DNA of 64,000 nucleotides from Variovorax sp. V93 (GCF_041154485.1 NZ_AP028669.1:2790001-2854000); one strand, 5' to 3'. Counted from the stretch's first letter, positions 40,032 to 48,761 are shown. Numbers and translations: made by a program. The notes: generated from the sequence alone by a model not told the origin.

Positions 40032-41237
40032 TCAGCGAACCACGGCGATCTGCGTACGCACGCCACCCTTGTAGGTGAAGAGCGTCAGCGCGCCGTTCTT
40101 GATGTCGCCCTTTTCGTCGAAGGCGATCGGGCCGGTCACGCCCTTGTATTGCACCTTGCCGACTTCGGGCAGGTACTTTTCAGGATCGGCAGAACCGGCC
40201 TTGACCATGGCTTCGGCCAGCACGTTGACCGCGTCGTAGACGTACGGTGCGTAGATCTGGACTTCCACGCCGTTCTTGGCCTTGAACTTGGCCTTGAAGT
40301 CTTCCAGCGGCTGCTTGAAGTCGCCGTCGACACCGCCGGCTTCGGCGCAAACCACCATCTCTTCGCCGATCGCATCGCCAGCCAGCTTCGGCAGTTCGCC
40401 TGTGCACAGGCCGTCGCCGCCCATGAACTTGACGTTCAGGCCGAGCTGCTTGACCTGCTTGAGCATCGGGCCGCCCACGGCGTCCATGCCGCCGAAGAAC
40501 AGCACGTCGGGCTTGGCAGCCTTGAGCTTGGTCAGGATGGCGTTGAAGTCGGTCGACTTGTCGGTGGTGAATTCGTGGCCGACGATGGTCCCGCCGGCAG
40601 CCTTGGCCGCCTTCTCGAACTCTTCGGCAACGCCCTGGCCATAGGCCGTGCGGTCGTCGATCACGGCAATGTTCTTGCCCTTGAGCGTTTCGACGGCGTA
40701 CTTGCCCAGCGTGCCGCCGAGTTGCGTGTCGTCGGCCACCACGCGGAACGTGGTCTTGAAGCCTTGGCGCGTGTACTTGGGGTTGGTTGCCGACGGCGAG
40801 ACCTGCGGAATGCCAGCGTCGCTGTAGAGCTTGGAAGCGGGAATGGTCGTGCCCGAATTCAGGTGGCCGACGATGCCGTTGACCTTGCTGTCGACCAGCT
40901 TCTGGGCCACTGCGGTGCCTTGCTTCGGATCGCCGGCGTCGTCTTCTGCCAGCAGTTCGAACTTGGCAACCTTGTCGCCGATCTTGAGGCCCTTGGCATT
41001 GAGGTCTTCGATGGCCATCTTGGCGCCGAACTCGTTGTCCTTGCCAAGGTGGGCAATGGCGCCGCTGGTGGGGCCGACGTGGCCGATCTTGACGATCAAT
41101 GCGTCTGCCGGAGGCGCTGCAGGTGCGGGGGCCGCTGCCGTGGGCGCCGGAGCGGCGGGAGCAGCAGCTTCTTCTTTCTTGCCGCAAGCCACAAGCGTGA
41201 GAGCAGCCAGTGCGACCGCAGTCCATTTCAATTGCAT
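40032..41237 (-). CDS. Branched-chain amino-acid ABC binding lipoprotein (LivJ-like)
   Basis: From the ATG at 41237 the product is 401 aa with a lipobox LVAC (Cys18), a Pro/Ala/Thr-rich linker (residues 25-45) and the Peripla_BP_6 domain (IVKIGHVGPTSGAIAHLGKD, then GIVGHLNSGTTIPASKLYSD). This is the Leu/Ile/Val-binding protein type, though the ligand can also be other amino acids or aromatic acids. The long spacer after the lipid anchor is unusual. No LivHMGF genes are nearby, so it works with a transporter encoded elsewhere. Confidence 0.94.
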   Translation of the reverse strand: MQLKWTAVALAALTLVACGKKEEAAAPAAPAPTAAAPAPAAPPADALIVKIGHVGPTSGAIAHLGKDNEFGAKMAIEDLNAKGLKIGDKVAKFELLAEDDAGDPKQGTAVAQKLVDSKVNGIVGHLNSGTTIPASKLYSDAGIPQVSPSATNPKYTRQGFKTTFRVVADDTQLGGTLGKYAVETLKGKNIAVIDDRTAYGQGVAEEFEKAAKAAGGTIVGHEFTTDKSTDFNAILTKLKAAKPDVLFFGGMDAVGGPMLKQVKQLGLNVKFMGGDGLCTGELPKLAGDAIGEEMVVCAEAGGVDGDFKQPLEDFKAKFKAKNGVEVQIYAPYVYDAVNVLAEAMVKAGSADPEKYLPEVGKVQYKGVTGPIAFDEKGDIKNGALTLFTYKGGVRTQIAVVR

Positions 41238-41372
41238 GAGAACCTCCAGAACATTGATGAATAAACCAAAAACCGGTCGTGTGATCCGGGCGCGAAGACC
41301 TCGCAAGTTTCGCGCCGCAGACCAGCGGCACCCTCCCGCCCCATCGACCTGGCGCGCAGTTTAGCTGAAGCT

Positions 41373-41780
41373 TTATGCGCCGGAAGCTGGCGTAGACCCT
41401 GTGTTTTCAGAGAGCTCGGCGGCCATGGCCTCGATCACCAAGGCGCGCAGCACGGCCTCGATTTCCTCGCGCAGCCGAGGCACCATCGCATCGAGTTGCT
41501 GCTGCACGGCGGCAGAGACCGTGTCGCTCAGGCGCTCTTCCAGGGACAGGTCGACGCGCTGCAGAACCCGGTGCAGAAGCTGCTCTTCGAGCCGGACGAT
41601 CTCGTCTTCGGACCGCTGTGCAGCCGGGGGCAAGGCAACCGCTTCGGCGGGGTCGACCGCCGGTGCCGGCGCGCTGGCGGGCTTTGCCGCCTCGGCGGTA
41701 CCCAGGGGCTCGGCCGGCAAGTCGAGCACCGTGGTCAGGGTGGGAACGAAGCGGGGCGGCGTACGCAGCGTGCTGGCCAT
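41373..41780 (-). CDS. Conserved hypothetical protein downstream of holC
   Basis: The 135-aa protein has a Pro/Ala-rich disordered N-terminal half and a helical C-terminal half (IVRLEEQLLHRVLQRVDLSL, then LDAMVPRLREEIEAVLRALV). No signal or membrane part is seen. Its ATG overlaps the holC stop by one base (TGATG), so it is translated together with holC. I recognise no domain, but placement after holC suggests a helper of the same unit or an unrelated passenger. Confidence 0.72.
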   Translation of the reverse strand: MASTLRTPPRFVPTLTTVLDLPAEPLGTAEAAKPASAPAPAVDPAEAVALPPAAQRSEDEIVRLEEQLLHRVLQRVDLSLEERLSDTVSAAVQQQLDAMVPRLREEIEAVLRALVIEAMAAELSENTGSTPASGA

Positions 41781-42223
41781 CAGGAAGCGCTCCTTGCAAA
41801 GTCGTGCGGCTGAATGGCATAGCCCCGGTCGGCATAGTGGCGCCAGCGCGAGCGGCCGATCTGCCGGTCGTCGGCCTCGTGGCTCACGATGTCGATCAGG
41901 CGCTCGAAACGCTCGAAGCCGACGGGCACCGTGAGCCCGAGGTTCACCAGCATCTCCCGATGCGGAAGCGATGCGTCATCCGCACCCTCCGCAAAGAGAA
42001 TGACCGGTGAGCGGGCTACCAGGTGGGGCTGCGCATCGCTGCGGCAATGCGCGATGAAATCGCAGGGCGAGAGCTGCCACAGCGCCGTGTCGACCGCCTC
42101 CAGCATCTGCGGCTCGCCCACCACGACCACCCGCAATCCGCGCGCGCCGACGGCTTTGCGGACCAGCCTGCAGGCGTAGTTCGCCTTGTCCGGCAGATTG
42201 AAGTGAAAGCCGATTTCCGTCAC
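41780..42223 (-). CDS. holC: DNA polymerase III chi subunit
   Basis: The 147-aa protein matches HolC (chi): MTEIGFHFNLPDKANYACRL, then LWQLSPCDFIAHCRSDAQPH and GFERFERLIDIVSHEADDRQ. Chi links the clamp loader to single-strand binding protein. The start is a GTG that overlaps the pepA stop (GTGA), the usual pepA-holC order. Confidence 0.93.
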   Translation of the reverse strand: MTEIGFHFNLPDKANYACRLVRKAVGARGLRVVVVGEPQMLEAVDTALWQLSPCDFIAHCRSDAQPHLVARSPVILFAEGADDASLPHREMLVNLGLTVPVGFERFERLIDIVSHEADDRQIGRSRWRHYADRGYAIQPHDFARSAS

Positions 42224-43755
42224 TGTGCGGACCGGGCCTTGCGTGCGGCCGCGCCGGGCTCTTTGCGCGCCGCCTTCTTAGGCGATGCCGCATGGGCCGC
42301 CGCGTGTCGCGTGCGCTCCATCAAGTAGGAGACCAGCAGGCCGACCGGCCGCCCGGTCGAGCCCTTGGCCGCCCCGCTCTTCCAGGCCGTGCCCGCGATG
42401 TCCAGATGGGCCCAGGCGAAATCACCGGCAAAGCGCTGCAGGAACTTGGCCGCGGTGATCGCGCCGCCGGCACGGCCGGCCACGTTGGCGACATCGGCGA
42501 AGTTGCTCTTCAGGCCCTCGGCATATTCGTCGTCCAGCGGCAACCGCCAGCAGCGGTCCTGCGACTGCTCGCCGGCTGACTGGAGCGCCTCGGCCAGCGA
42601 ATCGTCGGTGGTGAACAGGCCGCTGCGCACGCCGCCCAGCGCCACCACGCAGGCGCCGGTGAGCGTGGCGATGTCGATCACGGCCGCGGGCTCGAAGCGC
42701 TTGGCATAGGTGAGCGCATCGCACAGGATGAGCCGACCTTCGGCATCGGTGTTGAGCACTTCGATGGTCTGGCCGCTCATGCTGGTCACCACGTCGCCGG
42801 GCTTGATCGCGCGGCCGTCGTTCATGTTCTCGCACGAGGGCACGAGGCCCACCACGTTGATGGCCGGCTGGATTTCTCCGAGCGCGCGGAAGGTGCCGAG
42901 CACGCTGGCCGCGCCGCACATGTCGAACTTCATCTCGTCCATTTCGGCCGCCGGCTTGAGCGAGACGCCGCCGGTGTCGAAGGTGATGCCCTTGCCGACC
43001 AGCACCACGGGCGCCTGGTCCTTGGGTCCGCCCTGGTAGCGCAGCACGATGAAGCGCAGCGGCTCGGCCGAGCCCTGCGCCACGGCCTCGAACGAGCCCA
43101 TGCCGAGCTTGTGCACTTCCTTGGGGCCCAGCACCTCGCACTTGACGCGAGGCAGCTTGCCGAGTTCCTTGGCCGCCTCGGCCAGCAAGGTGGGCGTGCA
43201 GTAATTGCCAGGCCGGTTGCCCCACTCCTTGGCGAGCTCGACGCCGGACACCGTGGCACGGGCTTCGCCGAAGGCCTTGTCGACCGCCGCCGCGTCGGCC
43301 ACGCCGAGCGTCAGGTGGCGGATGCTGCGGCCTCCTTCGCCGTTGGAGGCTTTCGACTTGGTGGTGGTGTAGACGTAGCTGGCGTCGGCTGCGGCCGCGA
43401 CGGCGCACGCCACGGCCGCGCCGTCGGCATGTTGCGCGAACACCAGGACCACCCGCTTGGGCCCGTAGGCCTTGGCTGCATTGACCGCCGCGATGACGCC
43501 GCTGCGCACCGAGGCGGGCTTGCCGTCGCCAATGGCGGCCAGCACCACGCGCGAGGCCACCACCTCGTCGGGGTGGTAGAGCGAGAGCAGCTTGCCGGCC
43601 TTGTCGGGCAGGTCGCCGGCCTTGCGGGCGCTGGCAATCAGCGCGGACAGGGGGTCCTTGGCCGTGAGGGGGGCGCTGCCGACGAGCACGATCAGCACGT
43701 CGGTTTTTTCGGCCGCGGCGCGGGCGACGGTGAGGGTCTTGAGCTGAAAGTCCAT
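42220..43755 (-). CDS. pepA: Leucyl aminopeptidase (M17)
   Basis: The 511-aa protein has the M17 metal-binding signature NTDAEGRLIL, VLVGKGITFDTGGVSLKPAA and WGNRPGNYCTPTLLAEAAK. It is a two-zinc/manganese hexameric aminopeptidase and in E. coli also a DNA-binding protein in XerCD recombination. The last 30 residues are a basic Ala/Lys/Arg tail (RHAAAHAASPKKAARKEPGA) not found in E. coli PepA, which might bind nucleic acid. It is divergent from lptF with only 21 nt between the two starts. Confidence 0.96.
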   Translation of the reverse strand: MDFQLKTLTVARAAAEKTDVLIVLVGSAPLTAKDPLSALIASARKAGDLPDKAGKLLSLYHPDEVVASRVVLAAIGDGKPASVRSGVIAAVNAAKAYGPKRVVLVFAQHADGAAVACAVAAAADASYVYTTTKSKASNGEGGRSIRHLTLGVADAAAVDKAFGEARATVSGVELAKEWGNRPGNYCTPTLLAEAAKELGKLPRVKCEVLGPKEVHKLGMGSFEAVAQGSAEPLRFIVLRYQGGPKDQAPVVLVGKGITFDTGGVSLKPAAEMDEMKFDMCGAASVLGTFRALGEIQPAINVVGLVPSCENMNDGRAIKPGDVVTSMSGQTIEVLNTDAEGRLILCDALTYAKRFEPAAVIDIATLTGACVVALGGVRSGLFTTDDSLAEALQSAGEQSQDRCWRLPLDDEYAEGLKSNFADVANVAGRAGGAITAAKFLQRFAGDFAWAHLDIAGTAWKSGAAKGSTGRPVGLLVSYLMERTRHAAAHAASPKKAARKEPGAAARKARSAQ

Positions 43756-43758
43756 AAT
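43753..43758 (+). promoter_or_regulatory. Probable -10 box of lptF-lptG
   Basis: CATAAT, followed by CC, lies 18 nt before the lptF ATG and overlaps the pepA start codon (its first three bases are the complement of the ATG). A T-rich leader follows. pepA and lptF expression may therefore interfere. Confidence 0.4.
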
Positions 43759-43776
43759 CCTTTTTTTCCTCGAACG

Positions 43777-44916
43777 ATGTTATTCCATTCTTCCCTACGC
43801 AAGGAGCTGTCGCGCAGCTTCGGAGCGACCCTCGTGGTCCTGGTCACCATCGTGATGACCATGATGCTCATCCGCACGCTCGGGCTCGCCTCCAAGGGCA
43901 GCGTGAACCCGTCCGAAGTGTTCCTGGTGATGACGTACACGGTGCTCGGCTACATGCCGACCATCCTGAGCCTGAGCCTGTTCATCGCCATTGTCGGCAC
44001 CTTGTCGCGCATGTACCGCGACAGCGAGATGGTGATCTGGTTTTCCAGCGGACGGGGCCTGGCCGATTTCGTCGAGCCGCTGTTCCGTTTTGCCTGGCCG
44101 GTTCTGGTGCTGATCGCGGTGATGGCATTGCTGGGCTGGCCCTGGGCCAATTCGCAGACCATCGGCATGCGGGCGCAATATGAAGGGCGCAGCGACATCG
44201 AGCGGGTCACGCCGGGCGAATTCCGCGAATCGTCCGGGCGCATGCGGGTCTTCTTCATCGACAAGGACACGCCGGATGGCGCCACGGCCACCAACGTGTT
44301 CATCTGGGCGGTCGAGCGCGGCCTGCAGATCACGACCTCGGCGCGCAGCGGACGCATCGAGAACGTCGGCAACAACCGCTTCCTGATGCTGAGCAACGGG
44401 CAGCGGCTCGAGCGGCCTCTGCTGCCCACCGCGGGGCTCAAGATCAGCGAGTTCGAGACCTACGGCACCCGGGCCGGCAGCACCTCCGACTTCTCCGCGG
44501 ACAACACGCCCGCGCGCGCCAAGCCCACGCTTCAGCTGCTGCGCGAGCCCGGCGACGCCAGCCGCGGCGAACTGGCCTGGCGCATCGGCATGCTGCTGGC
44601 GGCCATCAATTTCGTGCTGCTGGCGCTGACGGTGTCGAGCGTCAACCCGCGCGTGGGGCGAAGCGGCAACCTGCTGTTCGCGCTGTTCGCCTTCGTCGTC
44701 TACTACAACATGCTCAACCTCGGCCAGAGCTGGATCAGCTCGGGGCGCTTCGCCATGGGCTCGTTCATGCTGCTGCTGCACGGCGGCGTCCTGCTGATCG
44801 GCGTTGCATGGCTGCTCCTGCGCAACAACAACTGGGGCCGCAGGCGCAGGACCGAGCACGTCATGGCCGGTGGCCTGCCGCCTTCGCCACCCTCGAAAAT
44901 CGACCCGACCTCGTGA
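43777..44916 (+). CDS. lptF: LPS export permease LptF
   Basis: Starting at 43777 (MLFHSSLRKELSRSFGATLV), the 379-aa protein has three N-terminal and three C-terminal membrane helices around a periplasmic jellyroll domain. The N-terminus is the typical LptF amphipathic start. With LptG and LptB it powers lipopolysaccharide transport to the outer membrane. The longer open frame upstream runs through pepA antisense and is not real. It overlaps lptG by 4 nt (GTGA). Confidence 0.95.
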   Translation: MLFHSSLRKELSRSFGATLVVLVTIVMTMMLIRTLGLASKGSVNPSEVFLVMTYTVLGYMPTILSLSLFIAIVGTLSRMYRDSEMVIWFSSGRGLADFVEPLFRFAWPVLVLIAVMALLGWPWANSQTIGMRAQYEGRSDIERVTPGEFRESSGRMRVFFIDKDTPDGATATNVFIWAVERGLQITTSARSGRIENVGNNRFLMLSNGQRLERPLLPTAGLKISEFETYGTRAGSTSDFSADNTPARAKPTLQLLREPGDASRGELAWRIGMLLAAINFVLLALTVSSVNPRVGRSGNLLFALFAFVVYYNMLNLGQSWISSGRFAMGSFMLLLHGGVLLIGVAWLLLRNNNWGRRRRTEHVMAGGLPPSPPSKIDPTS

Positions 44917-46022
44917 AAACAATCCGACGCCTGATCTATGTCGAGGCACTGAAGGCCGTGGCTTTCGTGACCCTCGGCTTCCTGAGCCTGTTTTTCTTCT
45001 TCGACTTCGTCGACGAGCTGCAGTCGATCGGCCGACCCGAAAGCCTTGCCTACGGCCCCGCGCAGGCACTGATCTACGTGACCCTGCTGATTCCGAGCCA
45101 CCTCTACGAACTGCTCCCGATCACGGTGCTGATCGGCTGCATCTTCGTGATGGCGCGCCTTGCGCAAAGCTCGGAATACACCATCCTTCGCACCAGCGGC
45201 CTGGGGCCCTGGCGCGCCCTGCGCACCCTGCTGCTGCTGGGCGTGGGCTTCGTCTTTCTGACCTTTGCCATCGGCGACTACATCGCACCGGCGTCCGAGC
45301 GCACCGGCCAGCTGCTCAAGTCCCGCTACCAGGGCTCCTACTCGCTGGTCGGCAACACGGGCGCCTGGCTCAAGGAAAAGCGCGAGAACGTGTCCTATGC
45401 GGTCAACGTGCTGTCCATCGCCCGCGACGGCTCGCTCAAGAATGCGCGCATCTTCGAGTTCGATGCCAACGGCTATGTGCGCAAGCAGCTCGTCGCGTCA
45501 TCGGCGCACATCTTCGACGACCACTGGCAGCTGTCGGACGTCGAACTGCAGGACTACGAGACGCGCACCTCTGCGGACAAGGCCCGCATCGTGACCACCA
45601 AGGTGCCGCAGCTCGACTGGCCGACCACGCTGACCAGCGAAATGGTGTCGGTGGCGCTGCTGCGGCCCGACCGCATGGGCACCCTCGACCTGTTCGACTA
45701 CATCCGGCACCTGGAGGCCAACGGCCAGACCGCGCAGCGCTACGAGATCCAGTTCTGGCGCAAGGTCTTCTACCCGCTCTCATGCCTGGTGATGGTGGTG
45801 CTCGCCCTGCCCTTCGCCTACCTGCACTTCCGCCAGGCCGGCATCACCACCTACGTGTTTGGCGGCGTGATGATCGGCATCAGCTTCTTCCTGCTGAACA
45901 ACGTGTTCGGCTACCTCGGCAACCTGAGCAACTGGTCGCCATGGCTGACGGCGGCGGCGCCCGGGCTCATCTATTCGGTGATGTCGCTTGCCGCCTTCAG
46001 CTGGCTGGTGCTCCGAAGGTAG
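44913..46022 (+). CDS. lptG: LPS export permease LptG
   Basis: The 369-aa protein starts at a GTG (KTIRRLIYVEALKAVAFVTL) and has the same six-helix plus jellyroll layout as LptF, ending in VMSLAAFSWLVLRR. It is the LptF partner in the LptB2FG transporter. The start overlaps the lptF stop by 4 nt; a GTG here agrees with the domain start, while in-frame upstream ATGs lie inside lptF. The next gene, cbiX, starts 5 nt after the stop. Confidence 0.95.
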   Translation: MKTIRRLIYVEALKAVAFVTLGFLSLFFFFDFVDELQSIGRPESLAYGPAQALIYVTLLIPSHLYELLPITVLIGCIFVMARLAQSSEYTILRTSGLGPWRALRTLLLLGVGFVFLTFAIGDYIAPASERTGQLLKSRYQGSYSLVGNTGAWLKEKRENVSYAVNVLSIARDGSLKNARIFEFDANGYVRKQLVASSAHIFDDHWQLSDVELQDYETRTSADKARIVTTKVPQLDWPTTLTSEMVSVALLRPDRMGTLDLFDYIRHLEANGQTAQRYEIQFWRKVFYPLSCLVMVVLALPFAYLHFRQAGITTYVFGGVMIGISFFLLNNVFGYLGNLSNWSPWLTAAAPGLIYSVMSLAAFSWLVLRR

Positions 46023-46027
46023 CGAAG

Positions 46028-46402
46028 ATGGCAACGGGGAACGCGAGAGGCATCGTGCTGCTGGCGCATGGTTCGCGCGACGAGCGCTGGCGCGAGCCCA
46101 TCGAGGCGGTGGCTGCGCGCGTCACGGCGCTCGATCCGCAGGCCCGCGTGGTCTGCGCCTACATGGAGCTTGCGGCGCCCGACCTGCGCACCGCCGCCGC
46201 GGCCCTGATTGCCAGTGGCGCCAAGGCGCTTCGGGTGGTTCCGCTCTTCCTCGGCATGGGCAAGCATGCCCGCGAAGACCTGCCGCTGCAGGTGGATGCG
46301 CTGCGCCAGGCCTGGCCGCAGGTCGACTTCCAACTGGCCGGCATCGTTGGCGAAGAGCCCGAACTGGTCGATCTGCTGGCCAGAATTGCAAGCAAATCTT
46401 GA
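46028..46402 (+). CDS. Short CbiX-type chelatase
   Basis: The 124-aa protein is a single-domain class II chelatase (CbiX-S / SirB-like) with His14 in LLAHGSRDER and His80 in LGMGKHARED, the two metal-binding His. Such short forms act as homodimers and insert Co or Fe into sirohydrochlorin (siroheme or cobalamin route). It lies 5 nt after lptG and 63 nt before cysB; siroheme is the cofactor of sulfite reductase, so it fits the cysB neighbourhood. The metal it inserts cannot be told from sequence alone. Confidence 0.88.
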   Translation: MATGNARGIVLLAHGSRDERWREPIEAVAARVTALDPQARVVCAYMELAAPDLRTAAAALIASGAKALRVVPLFLGMGKHAREDLPLQVDALRQAWPQVDFQLAGIVGEEPELVDLLARIASKS

Positions 46403-46432
46403 ACTTGCAGCCATTTCCATAGACTCCGAAGG

Positions 46433-46438
46433 CATAAT
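46433..46438 (+). promoter_or_regulatory. Possible -10 box of cysB
   Basis: CATAAT lies 27 nt before the cysB ATG and just ahead of an inverted repeat. A -35 match is not clear. Confidence 0.35.
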
Positions 46439-46439
46439 G

Positions 46440-46461
46440 AATTCCGCAATAAGACGGAATT
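46440..46461. promoter_or_regulatory. Inverted repeat in the cysB leader
   Basis: AATTCCG (46440-46446) and CGGAATT (46455-46461) form perfect 7-bp arms around 8 nt, ending 4 nt before the ATG. The position, just after a possible -10 box and over the ribosome site, would suit autoregulation by CysB, or a hairpin that hides the start. It is not a T-N11-A box. Confidence 0.5.
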
Positions 46462-46465
46462 TGAT

Positions 46466-47407
46466 ATGAATCTGCACCAGTTCAAGTTTGTTCAGGAAGC
46501 CGTGCGGCGCAACCTGAACCTGACGGAGGCGGCGAAGGCGCTGCACACGTCGCAGCCGGGCGTGTCCAAGGCGATCATCGAGCTCGAGGAAGAGCTTGGC
46601 GTCGAGATCTTCGCGCGCCATGGCAAGCGCCTGAAGCGGGTCACCGAGCCGGGCCAGCACGTCATCGCGAGCATCGAATTGATCATGCGCGAAGTCGGCA
46701 ACCTCAAGCGCATCGGCGAGCAGTTCAGTGCGCAGGACAGCGGAACCCTCTCGATCGCCACCACCCACACACAGGCGCGCTACGTGCTCCCGGTGCCGGT
46801 GGCCAGGCTGCGCGAGGCTTACCCCAAGGTCAACGTGAGCCTGCACCAGGGTTCGCCCGACCAGGTCGCGCGCATGGTGATCGACGAGATCGCCGAGGTG
46901 GGCATCGCCACCGAATCGCTCTCGGATTACACCGAGCTCGTGACCCTGCCCTGCTACGAATGGCAGCACGTGCTGGTGCTGCCCAAGGACCATCCGCTTG
47001 CGGCCAAGGAGCGCATCTCGCTCGAAGACCTGGCGCACGAACCCATCATCACCTACCACCCGTCGTTCACCGGCCGCACGCGCATCGACCATGCCTTTGC
47101 GCAGAAGAAGCTCACGCCGCGCATCGCGCTCGAGGCGATCGACTCCGACGTGATCAAGACCTACGTGCGCCTGGGCCTCGGCGTGGGCATCGTGGCCGAG
47201 ATGGCGGTCCGCGACGAATCGAACGCCGATCTCGTGGTGCGCCCGATGGGCCACGTGTTCGGCCAGAACATCGCGCGCGTGGCCTTCAAGCGCAGCGCCT
47301 ACCTGCGCAACTTCGTCTTCAAGTTTGCCGAGCTGCTGTCCGACCGGCTCGACCGCAACCTGATTGCCAAGGCCCTGAGCGGCCACCAGCAAGACTACGA
47401 ACTTTGA
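46466..47407 (+). CDS. cysB: LysR-family regulator CysB
   Basis: The 313-aa protein matches the CysB/Cbl subfamily: MNLHQFKFVQEAVRRNLNLT, then the winged helix AKALHTSQPGVSKAIIELEE, and the IATTHTQARYVLPVPVARLR strand with the Thr-rich sulfate/N-acetylserine pocket. It activates sulfur-assimilation genes in response to O- or N-acetylserine. No cys genes are seen nearby except the short CbiX upstream. Its stop codon overlaps the first unit of a tandem repeat. Confidence 0.95.
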   Translation: MNLHQFKFVQEAVRRNLNLTEAAKALHTSQPGVSKAIIELEEELGVEIFARHGKRLKRVTEPGQHVIASIELIMREVGNLKRIGEQFSAQDSGTLSIATTHTQARYVLPVPVARLREAYPKVNVSLHQGSPDQVARMVIDEIAEVGIATESLSDYTELVTLPCYEWQHVLVLPKDHPLAAKERISLEDLAHEPIITYHPSFTGRTRIDHAFAQKKLTPRIALEAIDSDVIKTYVRLGLGVGIVAEMAVRDESNADLVVRPMGHVFGQNIARVAFKRSAYLRNFVFKFAELLSDRLDRNLIAKALSGHQQDYEL

Positions 47408-47441
47408 TCCAGATCCCGATCCCGATTCCGAATCCGATTCC
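47406..47441 (+). repeat. Six-copy 6-bp tandem repeat between cysB and aminotransferase
   Basis: The units are GATCCA, GATCCC, GATCCC, GATTCC, GAATCC and GATTCC, starting inside the cysB stop codon and ending 10 nt before the next start codon. No Shine-Dalgarno is visible there, because the repeat fills the site where one would lie. Confidence 0.85.
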
Positions 47442-47451
47442 GAGCACCACC

Positions 47452-48627
47452 ATGAGCGCCCTTCCTTCCTCCCCCCGCACCCCGGAGATCGCCACCAAGC
47501 TGCCGGCCGTGGGCACCACCATCTTCACCGTGATGTCCGCGCTCGCCGCAGAAAAGAACGCGGTGAACCTCGGCCAGGGCTTTCCCGATTTCAACTGCGA
47601 CCCGAAACTGCTCGAAGACGTCACGGCCGCCATGGCCGCGGGCCACAACCAGTACCCGCCGATGCCCGGCATCCCGGCATTGCGCGAAGCGATTGCCGGC
47701 AAGATCGCTGCGCTCTACGGCCACGGCTACAGCGCCGCCGACGAGATCACGGTTACTGCGGGTGCGACGCAGGCCATCATCACCGCCATCCTCGCCGTGG
47801 TGCGCGCGGGCGACGAGGTGATCGTTCTCGAGCCCTGCTACGACAGCTACGTGCCCAACATCGAGCTCGCCGGCGGCAGCGTGGTGCGCGTGCCGCTCAC
47901 GCCCGGCACCTTCCGCCCCGACTTCGACAAGATCGCCGCGGCGCTCACTCCGCGCACGCGCGCGATCATCGTGAACACGCCGCACAACCCGAGCGCCACG
48001 GTCTGGACCGCCGCCGAGATGCGCAAGCTCGAGGAACTGCTGGCCCCGACCGACGTCCTCGTGATTGCCGACGAGGTCTACGAGCACATGGTCTACGACG
48101 GTGCGCGGCACGAAAGCGTGGCGCGCTTCCCGGGCCTGGCGGCACGCAGCTTCATCGTGAGCAGTTTCGGCAAGACCTACCACGTCACCGGGTGGAAGGT
48201 CGGCTACGTGGCGGCACCGGCGCCGCTGATGGCCGAGTTCCGCAAGGTGCACCAGTTCAACGTGTTCACCGTCAACACGCCGATGCAGCATGCGCTCGCG
48301 CAGTACATGGCCGAGCCGAAGCCCTACCTCGAGCTGCCCGCCTTCTACCAGCGCAAGCGCGACCTGTTCGCGGCCGGCCTGGCCGAGAAGACCCGCTTCA
48401 AGCTGCTGCGCAGCGAGGGCAGCTATTTCCAGTGCGTCGACATCTCGGCGGTGAGCGACCTGTCCGAAGCCGAGTTCTGCCTGTGGCTCACGCGCGAGAT
48501 CGGCGTGGCGGCAATTCCGCTGTCGGCGTTCTACGGCAATGGTTTCGACCAGCGCGTGGTCCGCTTCTGCTTCGCCAAGAAGGACGAGACGCTGATTGCG
48601 GCGCTGGATCGGCTCGCACGGCTTTGA
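47452..48627 (+). CDS. Class I aminotransferase (methionine/kynurenine-type, YbdL-like)
   Basis: The 391-aa protein has the fold-type I PLP core with INLGQGFPDF-like VNLGQGFPDFNC, NTPHNPSATVW and the Schiff-base Lys in VSSFGKTYHVTGWKVGY. Length and motifs match the YbdL/KAT group that transaminates methionine and aromatic amino acids with 2-oxo acids. The start ATG at 47452 is only 10 nt after the tandem repeat. The exact donor is not certain. Confidence 0.92.
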   Translation: MSALPSSPRTPEIATKLPAVGTTIFTVMSALAAEKNAVNLGQGFPDFNCDPKLLEDVTAAMAAGHNQYPPMPGIPALREAIAGKIAALYGHGYSAADEITVTAGATQAIITAILAVVRAGDEVIVLEPCYDSYVPNIELAGGSVVRVPLTPGTFRPDFDKIAAALTPRTRAIIVNTPHNPSATVWTAAEMRKLEELLAPTDVLVIADEVYEHMVYDGARHESVARFPGLAARSFIVSSFGKTYHVTGWKVGYVAAPAPLMAEFRKVHQFNVFTVNTPMQHALAQYMAEPKPYLELPAFYQRKRDLFAAGLAEKTRFKLLRSEGSYFQCVDISAVSDLSEAEFCLWLTREIGVAAIPLSAFYGNGFDQRVVRFCFAKKDETLIAALDRLARL

Positions 48628-48761
48628 ACGGGCTCGCACGGCTCGAATGCCGACGACACCGGTAGGAAAGCCCTGACCACCGAAGAAGCGGCTATCCGGC
48701 GTGCCGCGGGTCTCCTGACATCGAGCATGGATCTCGTAACAACAAGGCCCTGGAGAAACGC

